64,000 nt of DNA from JBBWZH01 sp035544115 (lineage in GTDB: Bacteria; Actinomycetota; Actinomycetes; Mycobacteriales; CADCTP01): positions 4,960,001 through 5,024,000 of the forward strand of contig OY970235.1 in the NCBI GenBank assembly GCA_963714145.1, written 5' to 3'. A program made the translations under genes and the position numbers. Below the pieces are notes generated by a model, which ran no database searches, was not told the DNA's origin, and saw nothing but the letters and a program-made list of their open reading frames with translations. Shown piece after piece: positions 14,637 through 22,642 of the stretch; position 1 is the first letter of the stretch; each line of letters begins with the position of its first letter.

Positions 14637-14996
14637 GTGATCGCCTTGTCCCGCACGCACGAGATGGGCATCTACGGACGCTACTTCGATCTGATCGCCA
14701 CTGGGCGCAAGACCACCGAGATCCGGGTCAATGACGCGAGCCGCCGCGACATCAAGGAAGGGTCGCTGATTCGGTTCCGCTGCCAGGGCGACCAGGTTCT
14801 CACCCGCGTCACCCGCACGGCCCGCTACGACACCTTCGATGAAATGTTCGACCACGAAGAGCTCGCCGCGATCAACCCGCTCGCCACCCGCGACGAACAG
14901 CTCGCCAACATTCGCCAGATCTATCCGCCGGAGCGCGAGATGCTTGGCGTCATCGCCATCGGCATCGAACTGGTTGACTCACCCCAGCCGACATAA
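14637..14996 (+). CDS. ASCH-domain protein
   Basis: A 119-residue ASCH (PUA-like) fold protein. The diagnostic GxKxxExR pattern is visible as LIATGRKTTEIRVNDASRRDIKEGSLIRFRC (about residues 20-50), with the FDEMFDHEELAAINPLATRDEQLANIRQIYPPE and LGVIAIGIELV strands after it. Characterised ASCH proteins include RNA-binding proteins, N4-acetylcytidine amidohydrolase (YqfB) and ASCH ribonucleases. The lysine and glutamate needed for YqfB-like chemistry are present here as Lys and Glu of RKTTE. Its position behind an antitoxin-like gene in a toxin-antitoxin cluster makes an RNA-directed toxin role plausible but unproven. The GTG start has GGGGAG close upstream. Confidence 0.82.
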   Translation: MIALSRTHEMGIYGRYFDLIATGRKTTEIRVNDASRRDIKEGSLIRFRCQGDQVLTRVTRTARYDTFDEMFDHEELAAINPLATRDEQLANIRQIYPPEREMLGVIAIGIELVDSPQPT

Positions 14997-15029
14997 TTCG
15001 TGGTCGGCGCCCGGGGTGGTGGTTGAGGC

Positions 15030-15395
15030 TCAGCGAGCCAGGAAGGCGACCCGATCCGGGCCGATGCCGTCTGGCCTGGCCAGCAGGGCGGCGAGCGCGT
15101 CGACGACCGCGCCAGTCCAGGAGCGGTCTTGCGGAAAGGTCTTGGTGGATATCAAGATCAGCCCCGGGTGTTGCCGGCCGGACGCCTTGTACTGGATGTC
15201 TAGCGGCATGAAGTCCTTGATGTTGACGGTGACCAGGGCTCGGCCCATGGCGGCGGACCGCGCCAGGATCTGATCGTCGGGTAGCCCGACGAGGGCGGTG
15301 TCGGCGACCACCGCGAGGACGTCGTGGTCGCGCTTGCGGAGCTGGTCGGCGATGTCGTCGGAGAGCATCTCGTCCAGCAGTAGCGGGTAGCTCAC
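15030..15395 (-). CDS. DUF5615-type PIN-like toxin
   Basis: 121 residues beginning VSYPLLLDEMLSDDIADQLRKRDHDVLAVV, the typical start of DUF5615/Mut7-C-like PIN-fold proteins (LLDE.L...la..Lr..GhdV). It continues with LPDDQILARSAAMGRALVTVNIKDFMPL, in which the acidic D-D and the T-x-N-x-x-D-F block correspond to the PIN active site. The GTG start overlaps the TGA of the upstream antitoxin (GTGA). Such proteins are toxin partners of short antitoxins. A longer reading to 15635 is a shadow of the antitoxin gene. Confidence 0.85.
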   Translation of the reverse strand: MSYPLLLDEMLSDDIADQLRKRDHDVLAVVADTALVGLPDDQILARSAAMGRALVTVNIKDFMPLDIQYKASGRQHPGLILISTKTFPQDRSWTGAVVDALAALLARPDGIGPDRVAFLAR

Positions 15396-15844
15396 CGCTC
15401 GCGGGCCAGTAGCTGACGTTCGCGCCGCCAGGCTTCCTCGGCGGCGTCTTCGGCGGCCACCGCGGCGTCGATCTCGGCGTCGATCTCGGCAGGGTAGGAC
15501 GACCAGTACCGCAGCGCGGCCCGGACCAGCCGCAGGAGTACCCCGGAGTTGGTCTCGACCAGCGCGAGGATCTCCTCCTCGGTCAGCTCCGGCTCGGCGG
15601 CACGGGCGGACTTGACCGCGCGGATGATCTCCCAAACGTCGGGACCGCCGACGAGCCCGGCCCGCCGGCCGGTCGACCCGTCCCGGAACACGATGTTCGG
15701 GTGCTCGATCATCCGCAGCCCTTCGTCGACCAGCCGGTTCGCCGTCGACGACATGGAGGAACCTGGATGCGTGGCGACGTAGGCGGCCAGCCGCTCGCCG
15801 ACCGCATGCTCGAACCGCACCGGGGTAGCCGCGCGCCTACTCAC
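15392..15844 (-). CDS. CopG-like antitoxin of the DUF5615 module
   Basis: About 150 residues if started at the GTG at 15844. An RHH-like segment RFEHAVGERLAAYVATHPGSSMSSTANRLVDEGLRM is followed by PNIVFRDGSTGRRAGLVGGPDVWEIIRAVKSARAAEPELTEEEI, a block common in actinobacterial antitoxins annotated as CopG-type regulators. The tail is Glu/Ala-rich. The start is supported by TACCCT (15856-15851) six bases upstream and TTGTTC 17 bp further, giving a leaderless transcript. A perfect 9-bp inverted repeat covers that -10 and the GTG. An alternative ATG at 15892 would place the promoter inside the gene. Confidence 0.8.
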   Translation of the reverse strand: MSRRAATPVRFEHAVGERLAAYVATHPGSSMSSTANRLVDEGLRMIEHPNIVFRDGSTGRRAGLVGGPDVWEIIRAVKSARAAEPELTEEEILALVETNSGVLLRLVRAALRYWSSYPAEIDAEIDAAVAAEDAAEEAWRRERQLLARER

Positions 15845-15862
15845 GACTACAGGGTAGTCGTG
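15842..15862. promoter_or_regulatory. Autoregulatory operator over the antitoxin promoter
   Basis: CACGACTAC (15842-15850), AGG, then GTAGTCGTG (15854-15862): a perfect 9-bp inverted repeat with a 3-bp spacer. It overlaps the predicted -10 TACCCT (minus strand 15856-15851) and the GTG start, as expected for antitoxin autorepression. Confidence 0.65.
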
Positions 15863-16242
15863 TGCTTCAGATCGAACAACCGCAGGTGTCATGCCACCGG
15901 AGCCGCCGCTGTCGGGCCGCCTGCCGCCGAGCCGCCTCCCGCCGACTACGCCGGGACATCGACTGGTCCCACCTCCCGAACGCGGCCAGGACCGCTCCGG
16001 CTCCACCCGCGATGGCCGCGCTGTCCGCTCACGAGCCTCCGACGACAAGAGGATCCTCACCGTTGCTGACGTCGCTGTCCGCCGGGTAGGACAAGTAGTT
16101 CCGCAAAGGATGCCCCGGGGCCGCGAGGTTACCGCCGGGACCCGACGGACCAGCGCGGCCGGGTGGGCGCGCGGCGGGCCGGTAGGGCAAGCTCGGGTTG
16201 AGCCGACGGCCCCGTCCCCGTCCGTCTTCCGGAGGAGCTCCG
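15863..16242. other. Intergenic region between the toxin-antitoxin module and poxB
   Basis: No gene is supported. It should contain the divergent promoters of the antitoxin gene (minus; TTGTTC at 15879-15874) and of poxB (plus). The only clear poxB signal is the Shine-Dalgarno GGAGGAG at 16231-16237. Long open frames across it on both strands look like compositional artefacts. Confidence 0.5.
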
Positions 16243-17979
16243 ATGTCGCATCCGACGATCGCCGCCCAGCTGGTGCGGATGCTGCGCGACGCCGGCGTCG
16301 AGCGGATCTACGGCGTGGTGGGCGACAGTCTCAACCCGATCGTCGACGCCGTCCGGCACACCGACGGCATCGAGTGGGTGCACGTCAGCAACGAGGAGGG
16401 CGGCGCGTTCGCCGCTGCCGCCGAGGCCCAGGTGACCGGCCGGCTGGCGGTCTGCGCCGGCTCCTGCGGCCCCGGCAACACCCACCTGTTGCAGGGGCTG
16501 TACGACGCGCACCGCAGCGGCGCCCCGGTACTGGCCCTCGCCTCGCAGATCCCATCGCGGGAGATCGGGATGGGCTTCTTCCAGGAGACCCACCCGGAGC
16601 GGCTGTTCCAGGAATGCTCGTACTGGTGCGAGGTGGTCACCCCGAAGCAGATGCCGCACAACCTGCGGGTGGCGATCCAGACCGCGGTCGGCAGGCGCGG
16701 GGTGTCGGTCGTCGTCCTGCCCGGCGACCTGGCGGCCGAGGAGTCCGGCGGCCCGACCGTGCCCAGCGCCATGGTCTGGGCGCCCTCGCCGGTGCACCCC
16801 CCGGCTGAGCAGGTGCGGGCTCTCGCCGGCGCGATCAACTCGGCGCGCACGGTCACGCTCTTCTGCGGCGCCGGCTGCCGGGACGCGCACGACGAGGTCA
16901 TGGAGCTGGCCGGCCGGGCGCTGGCACCGGTCGGGCACGCGCTCGGCGGCAAGGAGTGGATCCAGTACGACAACCCCTACGACGTCGGCATGAACGGGCT
17001 GCTCGGCTACGGCGCGGCGCACAAGGCCACGCACGAGGCCGACCTGCTCGTCCTGCTCGGCACCGACTTCCCGTACGCGAACTTCCTGCCGCAGCGCAGG
17101 ACGGCGCAGGTCGACGCCGACGCATCGCATCTGGGCCGGCGCAGCCCGCTGGAGGTGGCCGTGCACGGGGACGTCGGCGCGACGATCCGCGCGTTGCTGC
17201 CGCTGATCGAGCAGAAGACCGACCCCGGGTTCCTGCACGCCATGCTGCGCGACCATGCCGAGGCGCTGGAGAAGGTCGTCAGCGCCTACACGCGTCGGGT
17301 GGAGAAGATGCGCCCGATCCACCCGGAGTACCTGGCCGCGCAGCTCGACGAGCTCGCCGCCGACGACGCGGTCTTCACCGTCGACACCGGCATGTGCAAC
17401 GTGTGGGCCGCGCGTTACCTGACCCCCAACGGCCGCCGCCGGGTGATCGGCTCGTTCCGGCACGGGTCGATGGCCAACGCGCTCCCGCACTCGATCGGCG
17501 CCCAGTTCGCCGCGCCCGGCCGGCAGGTGATCTCGATGAGCGGGGACGGCGGCCTGTCGATGCTGCTCGGTGAGCTGATCACGGTCCGGCTGCACCGGCT
17601 GCCGGTGAAGATCGTGGTGTTCAACAACGCGTCACTCGGCATGGTGAAGCTCGAGATGATGGTCGAGGGCATCCCCGACTACGAGACCGACCACGAGCCG
17701 ACGAACTTCGCGGCGATCGCGGAAGGGGTCGGCATCCCGTCCTTCCGGGTGGAAGACCCCGGTCAGGTGCGCGACACCCTGCGGAAGGGGCTCGCCGAAC
17801 CAGGGCCGGTGCTGATGGAGTTCGTCACCGACCCGAACGCGCTGTCGATCCCGCCGGCGATCACCGGGAAGCAGATCCGCGGGTTCGCCGAGTCGGCCAC
17901 CAGGACGGTGCTCGGCGGCGGCGTCGGCAAGATGATCGACCTGGCCCGCAGCAACCTGCGCAACATCCCCCGCCCCTGA
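16243..17979 (+). CDS. poxB: Pyruvate dehydrogenase (quinone) / pyruvate oxidase
   Basis: A 578-residue TPP enzyme of the PoxB group, which oxidatively decarboxylates pyruvate to acetate and CO2 and passes electrons to the membrane quinone pool. The three domains are visible. The N-terminal TPP-binding domain has the activating glutamate in VHVSNEEGGAFAAAAEAQ, about residue 50. The central FAD-binding domain is at about 185-335 (TVTLFCGAGCRDAH, ADLLVLLGTDFPY). The C-terminal domain has the TPP-Mg motif GDGGLSMLLGELITV to VFNNASLG. ATG 16243 has GGAGGAG five bases upstream. The C-terminal 25 residues (GGGVGKMIDLARSNLRNIPRP) are amphipathic and could mediate membrane binding as in E. coli PoxB. 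A hairpin terminator follows. Confidence 0.93.
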   Translation: MSHPTIAAQLVRMLRDAGVERIYGVVGDSLNPIVDAVRHTDGIEWVHVSNEEGGAFAAAAEAQVTGRLAVCAGSCGPGNTHLLQGLYDAHRSGAPVLALASQIPSREIGMGFFQETHPERLFQECSYWCEVVTPKQMPHNLRVAIQTAVGRRGVSVVVLPGDLAAEESGGPTVPSAMVWAPSPVHPPAEQVRALAGAINSARTVTLFCGAGCRDAHDEVMELAGRALAPVGHALGGKEWIQYDNPYDVGMNGLLGYGAAHKATHEADLLVLLGTDFPYANFLPQRRTAQVDADASHLGRRSPLEVAVHGDVGATIRALLPLIEQKTDPGFLHAMLRDHAEALEKVVSAYTRRVEKMRPIHPEYLAAQLDELAADDAVFTVDTGMCNVWAARYLTPNGRRRVIGSFRHGSMANALPHSIGAQFAAPGRQVISMSGDGGLSMLLGELITVRLHRLPVKIVVFNNASLGMVKLEMMVEGIPDYETDHEPTNFAAIAEGVGIPSFRVEDPGQVRDTLRKGLAEPGPVLMEFVTDPNALSIPPAITGKQIRGFAESATRTVLGGGVGKMIDLARSNLRNIPRP

Positions 17980-18005
17980 CCGGCGGTCGCGTCGATGCCG
18001 TGCCG

Positions 18006-18030
18006 CCGCCGCACACCCGCGGTGCGGCGG
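18006..18030 (+). terminator. poxB hairpin terminator
   Basis: Arms CCGCCGCAC (18006-18014) and GTGCGGCGG (18022-18030) form a perfect 9-bp stem with a 7-nt loop, 27 bases after the poxB stop. The next gene converges, so it may act in both directions. Confidence 0.6.
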
Positions 18031-18152
18031 GCCGCACGGCCGGCGGGCTGGGCCCGACCATCCGGATCGGACAAGTCCACTGTGGATGGTCAGGCGGATC
18101 CGTCGGCCCGGACCGGTCGGTGCGGCCGGGCCGGGCGGGCGGTCCGGCACTG

Positions 18153-18557
18153 TCAGAAGGTGATGCGCTTGCAGAGCCTGCTGGCGACGATGGGGTGGTT
18201 GATCGCCCGCGCGGTCTGCGGGCCGTAGACGCCGTCGGCGGAGGCGCCGGCCGCGCGCTGCACCGAGATCAGGGCGGACCGGGTCGCCGGCCCGAAGTTG
18301 CCGTCCGTCGCCAGGTTCTTCTGGTAGCACTGGTTCAGGGTGAACTGCAATTCCCGGACCGCGTTGCTGACCGCGCCCTGGCCCATCTGGCAGTTGGGCG
18401 AGAAGGAGCCGCTGTCCTCGCCTGGGACGTAGGCGTTCTGCCAGACCAGGTCGATGGTGCACTGCGGCACCGCCGACGCCGGCCCGGCCTGGATCAGGCT
18501 GATCGGCAGGGCGAGCGCGGCGGCTGCGAGTAGAGCGGCTTTCCGGATGGCAGGCAT
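18153..18557 (-). CDS. Secreted peptidoglycan-binding-domain protein
   Basis: A 134-residue precursor. The Sec signal peptide MPAIRKAALLAAAALALPISLIQAGPASA (cleavage after about residue 29) is followed by one PG_binding_1 domain. The domain pattern is visible as VRELQFTLNQCYQKNLATDGNFGPATRSALISVQRAAGASADGVYGPQTARAI, with the repeated DGxFGPxT and DGVYGPQT motifs. Four Cys in the mature protein suggest two disulphides. No catalytic domain is attached, so it probably only binds cell wall. The ATG at 18557 has GAGG about eight bases upstream. Similar small stand-alone proteins are common in actinomycetes. Confidence 0.88.
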   Translation of the reverse strand: MPAIRKAALLAAAALALPISLIQAGPASAVPQCTIDLVWQNAYVPGEDSGSFSPNCQMGQGAVSNAVRELQFTLNQCYQKNLATDGNFGPATRSALISVQRAAGASADGVYGPQTARAINHPIVASRLCKRITF

Positions 18558-18939
18558 GCTGAACCTCACTCGGGAGTAGGGAGGAATTCGCGGCGACCCG
18601 CGCCGGCCCAACGACCAGTGCCGTCGTTGCGGGCCGGTCGGCACTGTCCGGCGCTGGCACCTGCGCCGGACGCCGACAGTACCGAGTGGAATCGGCACGG
18701 TAAGGCCGGAAGCTATGCCTCTTACCGAGCCGGCTATGCGCTGTTCCGGGCGAAGATCGGCATGAACTCCCTGGTCAGCTCGGCAACCGGCGCGGTGCCG
18801 CCATCGACTGCAGAACCGGACGGGGCCTGCCGACACCGCGGCCGGCACGGCCGCCGGCGCCTCAATAGCGGAACGAGCGGCCACCGCAGGTCGGCCGGCG
18901 ACGAGGTGCGACGGCAAACCGTGGTGGCACCCGTCCGGC
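18558..18939. other. Intergenic region, no supported gene
   Basis: Upstream part of the peptidoglycan-binding gene and downstream part of the VOC gene. A short minus-strand stretch reading VAELTREFMPIFARNSA (about 18732-18782) looks protein-like and may be a decayed gene end, but no start or domain supports a gene. Confidence 0.4.
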
Positions 18940-19731
18940 TCATCCCAACTCGAACGCTTCGCCGTCCGGGCTGGCGACGACGACCGTGTAGCCATCCGGG
19001 TCTTTGATCCAGATCTCGCGGTGCGCCGGGCCGTTGCCTTCGCCCTTGGGCGGGTTGCGCTCGGGCGGGCGGACGATGGTCGCGCCGAGCTGGCCGGCGC
19101 GGGCGACCACCCCGTCGAAGTCGGTGGTCTCGCCGAACCACAGCAGTACCCCGTTGCCCACCTCGCGGTCCGGGTCGCCGATGCGCCCGTGGTGGTGCTC
19201 GGTGCCCCAGTGGTGCAGTTGCAACACGAGAGTGCCGCCGGCGAGCAGCCGCTCGTAGTGCGGGCCGCCGTGGTCGCTCCGTAGCCCGAGCAGGGTCTGG
19301 TACCAACGGCTGGACGCTTCGACGTCCCGCACCGCGATGAGCGTCTGGGCCTGCGGCGGCCGGACGGGCAGGACGAGGCCGATGTGGTTGCCGGCCGGGT
19401 CGTCGATCTCGGCCAGCCACCGCTCCCCGCCGTCGAGCTGCGGCGGCCCGTGCACGCGGCCGCCGTGCGACTGGACCCGCTGGAGCGTGCGGGCCATGTC
19501 GTCGGCGCAGAGCCACAGCAGCGGCCCGCTGCCGGCGGCCGGCGGCCGTTCGGTGGTCCACTGGCCGATGAGCCCCGGCGCCTCGAAGCCCGGCTGGCCG
19601 GGCTCGACCGACCAGCCGAACACCGCCTGGTAGAACGCCGCGGACGCGGACACGTCGAGCGCGGGCAGTTGCAGGTAGCTGAGTTGGCCGGGCAGCGGGT
19701 GCTGGCCGGGCTGGTAGGGGTCGCTGCTCAT
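18940..19731 (-). CDS. Two-domain VOC (glyoxalase/bleomycin-resistance) family protein
   Basis: A 263-residue protein with two vicinal-oxygen-chelate units. The first is at about residues 15-125 (GQLSYLQLPALDVSASAAFYQAVFGWSVE to ERWLAEIDDPAGNHIGLVLP). The second is at about 135-260 (TLIAVRDVEASSRWYQTLLGL to HREIWIKDPDGYTVVVASPDGEAFEL). Metal-ligand-type His and Glu are present in the second unit (HREIWIKDPDGY). The mixture resembles putative dioxygenases and drug-binding proteins; the substrate is unknown. Its ATG overlaps the TetR stop (ATGA), so the two form an operon. Confidence 0.88.
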   Translation of the reverse strand: MSSDPYQPGQHPLPGQLSYLQLPALDVSASAAFYQAVFGWSVEPGQPGFEAPGLIGQWTTERPPAAGSGPLLWLCADDMARTLQRVQSHGGRVHGPPQLDGGERWLAEIDDPAGNHIGLVLPVRPPQAQTLIAVRDVEASSRWYQTLLGLRSDHGGPHYERLLAGGTLVLQLHHWGTEHHHGRIGDPDREVGNGVLLWFGETTDFDGVVARAGQLGATIVRPPERNPPKGEGNGPAHREIWIKDPDGYTVVVASPDGEAFELG

Positions 19732-20429
19732 CGTCGGGTGCCTCCGTCGGCGGGTGATCGGGATGGGGGTGGCGGGCTGTCGGCGGTGAGCAGCCGGAGC
19801 ACCGAGGTGGCGAACCACCGCGCGTACCGCCGAGGGGTCCAGCCGGGTCGCCGGATGAGCCGGTCGAAGACCGCCGGATCCATCAGGACCCAGACCGTGT
19901 CCACCGCCTCGCCGCGGCTGCTGTCCGGCCGGAGCGGCGCATGCCGCACCAGCCCGTCGACGATCCAGGCCGCCATGACAGCCCGTTGGGCGAGCATCTG
20001 CGCGGCCAGTTCGGCCAGCCCCTGATCCCGCGCGGCGCCGTCGAAGACCGCCAGCACCAGGCCGGCCGACCGCGCCTGCGCCACGGCGAGCACGTCGCTG
20101 ACGGTCACGAGGAACTCCGGCGCGCTCCCCGCCTGCCGGGCCGCCGCCGCCCACGGCCGCTCCAGCATCGGCACCGGCTCGTCGTCGCCGGCGATCGCCA
20201 CGTCGATCGCCGCCTTGAGCAGCCGCGCCTTCGTTCCGAACAGCGCCTCGACGGTCGGCACCGACACCTCCGCCCTCGCCGCCACCGCCGCGACGGTCGC
20301 CCCGCTCCAGCCGCACGTCACGAACACGGCGGTCGCGGCCTGCAGGACCCGGCCGCGGGTCAGCCGGGCCGCGGCCGCACGCTGGTTCGACCGGTAGGCC
20401 CGACGGGCTGGCCGGCCCTCGTCGACCAC
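19728..20429 (-). CDS. TetR-family transcriptional regulator
   Basis: 233 residues. The N-terminal HTH LTRGRVLQAATAVFVTCGWSGATVAAVAARAEVSVPTVEALFGTKARLLKAAIDVA (about 22-77) is a clear TetR DNA-binding domain with the usual Phe-Gly-x-Lys exit. The ligand-binding part is helical and Ala/Leu-rich. The GTG start at 20429 follows a short weakly conserved spacer. It is co-transcribed with the VOC protein through a 4-nt overlap, so it probably senses the compound handled by that protein and autoregulates. No obvious operator palindrome was identified in the short upstream gap shared with the molybdoenzyme end. Confidence 0.9.
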   Translation of the reverse strand: MVDEGRPARRAYRSNQRAAAARLTRGRVLQAATAVFVTCGWSGATVAAVAARAEVSVPTVEALFGTKARLLKAAIDVAIAGDDEPVPMLERPWAAAARQAGSAPEFLVTVSDVLAVAQARSAGLVLAVFDGAARDQGLAELAAQMLAQRAVMAAWIVDGLVRHAPLRPDSSRGEAVDTVWVLMDPAVFDRLIRRPGWTPRRYARWFATSVLRLLTADSPPPPSRSPADGGTRR

Positions 20430-20472
20430 GCGGCGAGTATTCGGTATGGGCAGTCCATAGTCAATGGCGGCG

Positions 20473-22575
20473 TCAGGTTGGGACCGGGACCCGCTCGACG
20501 TCCGGGCCGGCGTCCAGCAGCTCCGCGGGGACGCTCTCGACCTCTACCCGCGTGTCGTGGAACGTCGGACCGCCGCCCAGGTCGGTGTCGTGCACGGCGG
20601 TCACCGCGTTGACCGTGCTGCGGCCCGGGCTCAGCCGCGCCCAGTACGCCTTGTACGTGAACGCCACGCCCGGCCGGGTCGCGTCGTCGACGGCGACCGC
20701 CGCCAGGAACGAACCGCGGTCGTTGCGCACCCGCACCGCGCTGCCGTCGACCAGCCCGCGGGCGACCGCGTCGTCCGGATGCAGGTGCACCCGCGGCGGG
20801 CCCATCTTGCCGAGGTGCCAGGGCAGCGAGGCGAACGTCGAGTTCATGAAGAACCGGCCCGCCGGGGACACGAGCACGAGCGGGAAGCGCTCCGCGAGCC
20901 GCGGGTCGGCCGCCTCGACCGGCGGCGTGTAGCCGACCAGCGGGTCGACGCCGAGCTGCTCGAGCTGCGGGTCGAGCAGCCGCGCCCGCCCGGTCGGCGT
21001 GCGGAAGCCGCCGGCGGCAAACGGTGCCGAGCCGGCGGCAACGCCCGTCGTCCGCGCGTACGTGCGGCTCCGCAGCTCCTCGAAGCTGACCGGTACGCCG
21101 CGCAGCAACTGCCGCGCCAGGTCCTCGTCGGTGTCGCGCAGGCGCGGGTGGTCGAGCCCCAGCGCGGCCGCGATCCGGCGGAAGATCTCGGTGTTCGGCA
21201 GCGCCTCCCCCGGCGCCGGCACGACCGGCAGGTTGAGCGTCGTGTAGTGGTGGCCGTAGGACGAGTGCAGGTCCAGATGCTCGGGCTGCATCGTGGCCGG
21301 CAGCACGACGTCGGCGTAGTCGCAGGTGTCCGTCCAGCGCTGCTCCAGCACGGTGGTGAACAGGTCGTCCCGCAGCAGGCCGGCCCGCGCCCGGTTCTGG
21401 TCCGGCACGGTGGCCGCCGGGTTGGAGTTGAAGACCACCAGCGACGTGACGGCCGGGTCCGCCTCACCGGTGAGCACCGCCGCGAGCCGGCTCATGTTGA
21501 TCGACCGGGCCGGCGGCGCCGGCATGTCGGCCGGGCGCACCACGGCGTCGGCGTCGATCCGGTGATGCCCGGACGTCATGCACAGGGCTCCCCCGCCGGG
21601 ATACCGGAAGTCGCCGGTGACCAGCGGCAGCGCGCAGATCGCGCGGATGGCCTGGCCGGCGCCGTGATGGCGCTGCAGGCCCAGCCCCACCCGGACCGCG
21701 GTCGGGCGGGTGGTCGCCACCCGGTCCCCCAGCCGGCGCACGACGCCGGCGTCCAGCCCGCACTCGGCCGCGGCCCGCTCCACCGGCCACTCGGCGAGCC
21801 GGGCGGCCAGCTCCGGCCAGCCGTCGGTGTGCGCGTCGAGCCAGGCCCGGTCGGCCCCGCCGGCATCCAGCACGTGCCGCATCAGCCCCAGCGCCAGCGC
21901 GGCGTCGGTACCCGGCAGCGGCGCGATGTGCTCGTCGCAGCGCGCCGCCGTGTCGGTGCGCAGCGGGTCGATCGCCACGACGTGCGCCCCGCGCGCCTGG
22001 GCCTCGTACACGAACGGCCACTGGTGCAGGTTCGCCGAGACCAGGTTGGCGCCCCAGAGCAGGATCAGCCGGGCCTCGACGATCGACTCCGGCTCGAAGC
22101 CGACCGGAGCCCCGAACAGCGAGCGCAGCGCCGCCTTGGCGGCCGCCGTGCAGATCGTGGTGAGCAGCCGCGACGCGCCCAGATGCGCGAACAGCCGGGG
22201 CCCCATCGTCCAGCCCTGCACGTGCCCGATCGTGCCGGCGAAGTAGTACGGCAGGATCGCCTCGGGGCCGTCGCGGTCGATCGTCGCCTGCAACCCGGCC
22301 GCGACCCGCGTGATCGCCTCCTCCCACGTGGCCCGCCGGAACGACGCCGGCCCGACGCCCTTCGGACCCACCCGCAGCAGCGGGAAGGTCAGCCGGTCCG
22401 GGCCGTTGACCGCGTCGAGGTAGCGGTTGACCTTGCCGCACAGCGCGCCGCGGGTGAACGGGTGGTCGCGGTCGCCGCTGATCGCGACCGCCCGCCCGGC
22501 GGAGACCGTCAGCTGCCAGGTGCACGTGTCCGGGCAGTCCAGCGGACACGCGCCGAGGTGGGTAGTGCGAGGCAT
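20473..22575 (-). CDS. Molybdopterin (bis-MGD) oxidoreductase, DMSO-reductase superfamily
   Basis: A 700-residue single-subunit-type catalytic protein. The N-terminal [4Fe-4S] ligands are C10, C14, C18 and C46 (CPLDCPDTC, then LCGK). A Cys at 142 (LTTICTAAAKAAL) falls where periplasmic nitrate reductases have their Mo-ligating Cys. Further MGD-binding blocks are LILLWGANLVSANLHQWPF, VVAIDPLRTDTAARCDEHIAPLPGTDAALALGLM and the C-terminal molybdopterin-dinucleotide domain (HLHPDDAVARGLVDGSAVRVRND to RSTVNAVTAVHDTDLGGGPTFHDTRVEV). There is no twin-arginine signal, so it is cytoplasmic. It resembles actinobacterial 'molybdopterin-dependent oxidoreductases' of unknown substrate. Preceded by a LacI gene with a 67-bp gap on the same strand. 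Confidence 0.9.
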   Translation of the reverse strand: MPRTTHLGACPLDCPDTCTWQLTVSAGRAVAISGDRDHPFTRGALCGKVNRYLDAVNGPDRLTFPLLRVGPKGVGPASFRRATWEEAITRVAAGLQATIDRDGPEAILPYYFAGTIGHVQGWTMGPRLFAHLGASRLLTTICTAAAKAALRSLFGAPVGFEPESIVEARLILLWGANLVSANLHQWPFVYEAQARGAHVVAIDPLRTDTAARCDEHIAPLPGTDAALALGLMRHVLDAGGADRAWLDAHTDGWPELAARLAEWPVERAAAECGLDAGVVRRLGDRVATTRPTAVRVGLGLQRHHGAGQAIRAICALPLVTGDFRYPGGGALCMTSGHHRIDADAVVRPADMPAPPARSINMSRLAAVLTGEADPAVTSLVVFNSNPAATVPDQNRARAGLLRDDLFTTVLEQRWTDTCDYADVVLPATMQPEHLDLHSSYGHHYTTLNLPVVPAPGEALPNTEIFRRIAAALGLDHPRLRDTDEDLARQLLRGVPVSFEELRSRTYARTTGVAAGSAPFAAGGFRTPTGRARLLDPQLEQLGVDPLVGYTPPVEAADPRLAERFPLVLVSPAGRFFMNSTFASLPWHLGKMGPPRVHLHPDDAVARGLVDGSAVRVRNDRGSFLAAVAVDDATRPGVAFTYKAYWARLSPGRSTVNAVTAVHDTDLGGGPTFHDTRVEVESVPAELLDAGPDVERVPVPT

Positions 22576-22642
22576 GGCACCGACGCTAGCGCCCCCCGGC
22601 CCCCGGCGCCGCCGGTCGTGGCGGGGCCGTGCACCGCCTTTC

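Noticed and set aside
15891..16808. Plus-strand frame upstream of and within poxB
   Set aside because: Arg-rich composition and out of frame with the well-supported PoxB; start at 16243 has a strong Shine-Dalgarno.
18734..19561. Minus-strand frame overlapping the VOC gene
   Set aside because: Out of frame with the two clear VOC domains; only its last 17 residues look protein-like and these are unsupported.
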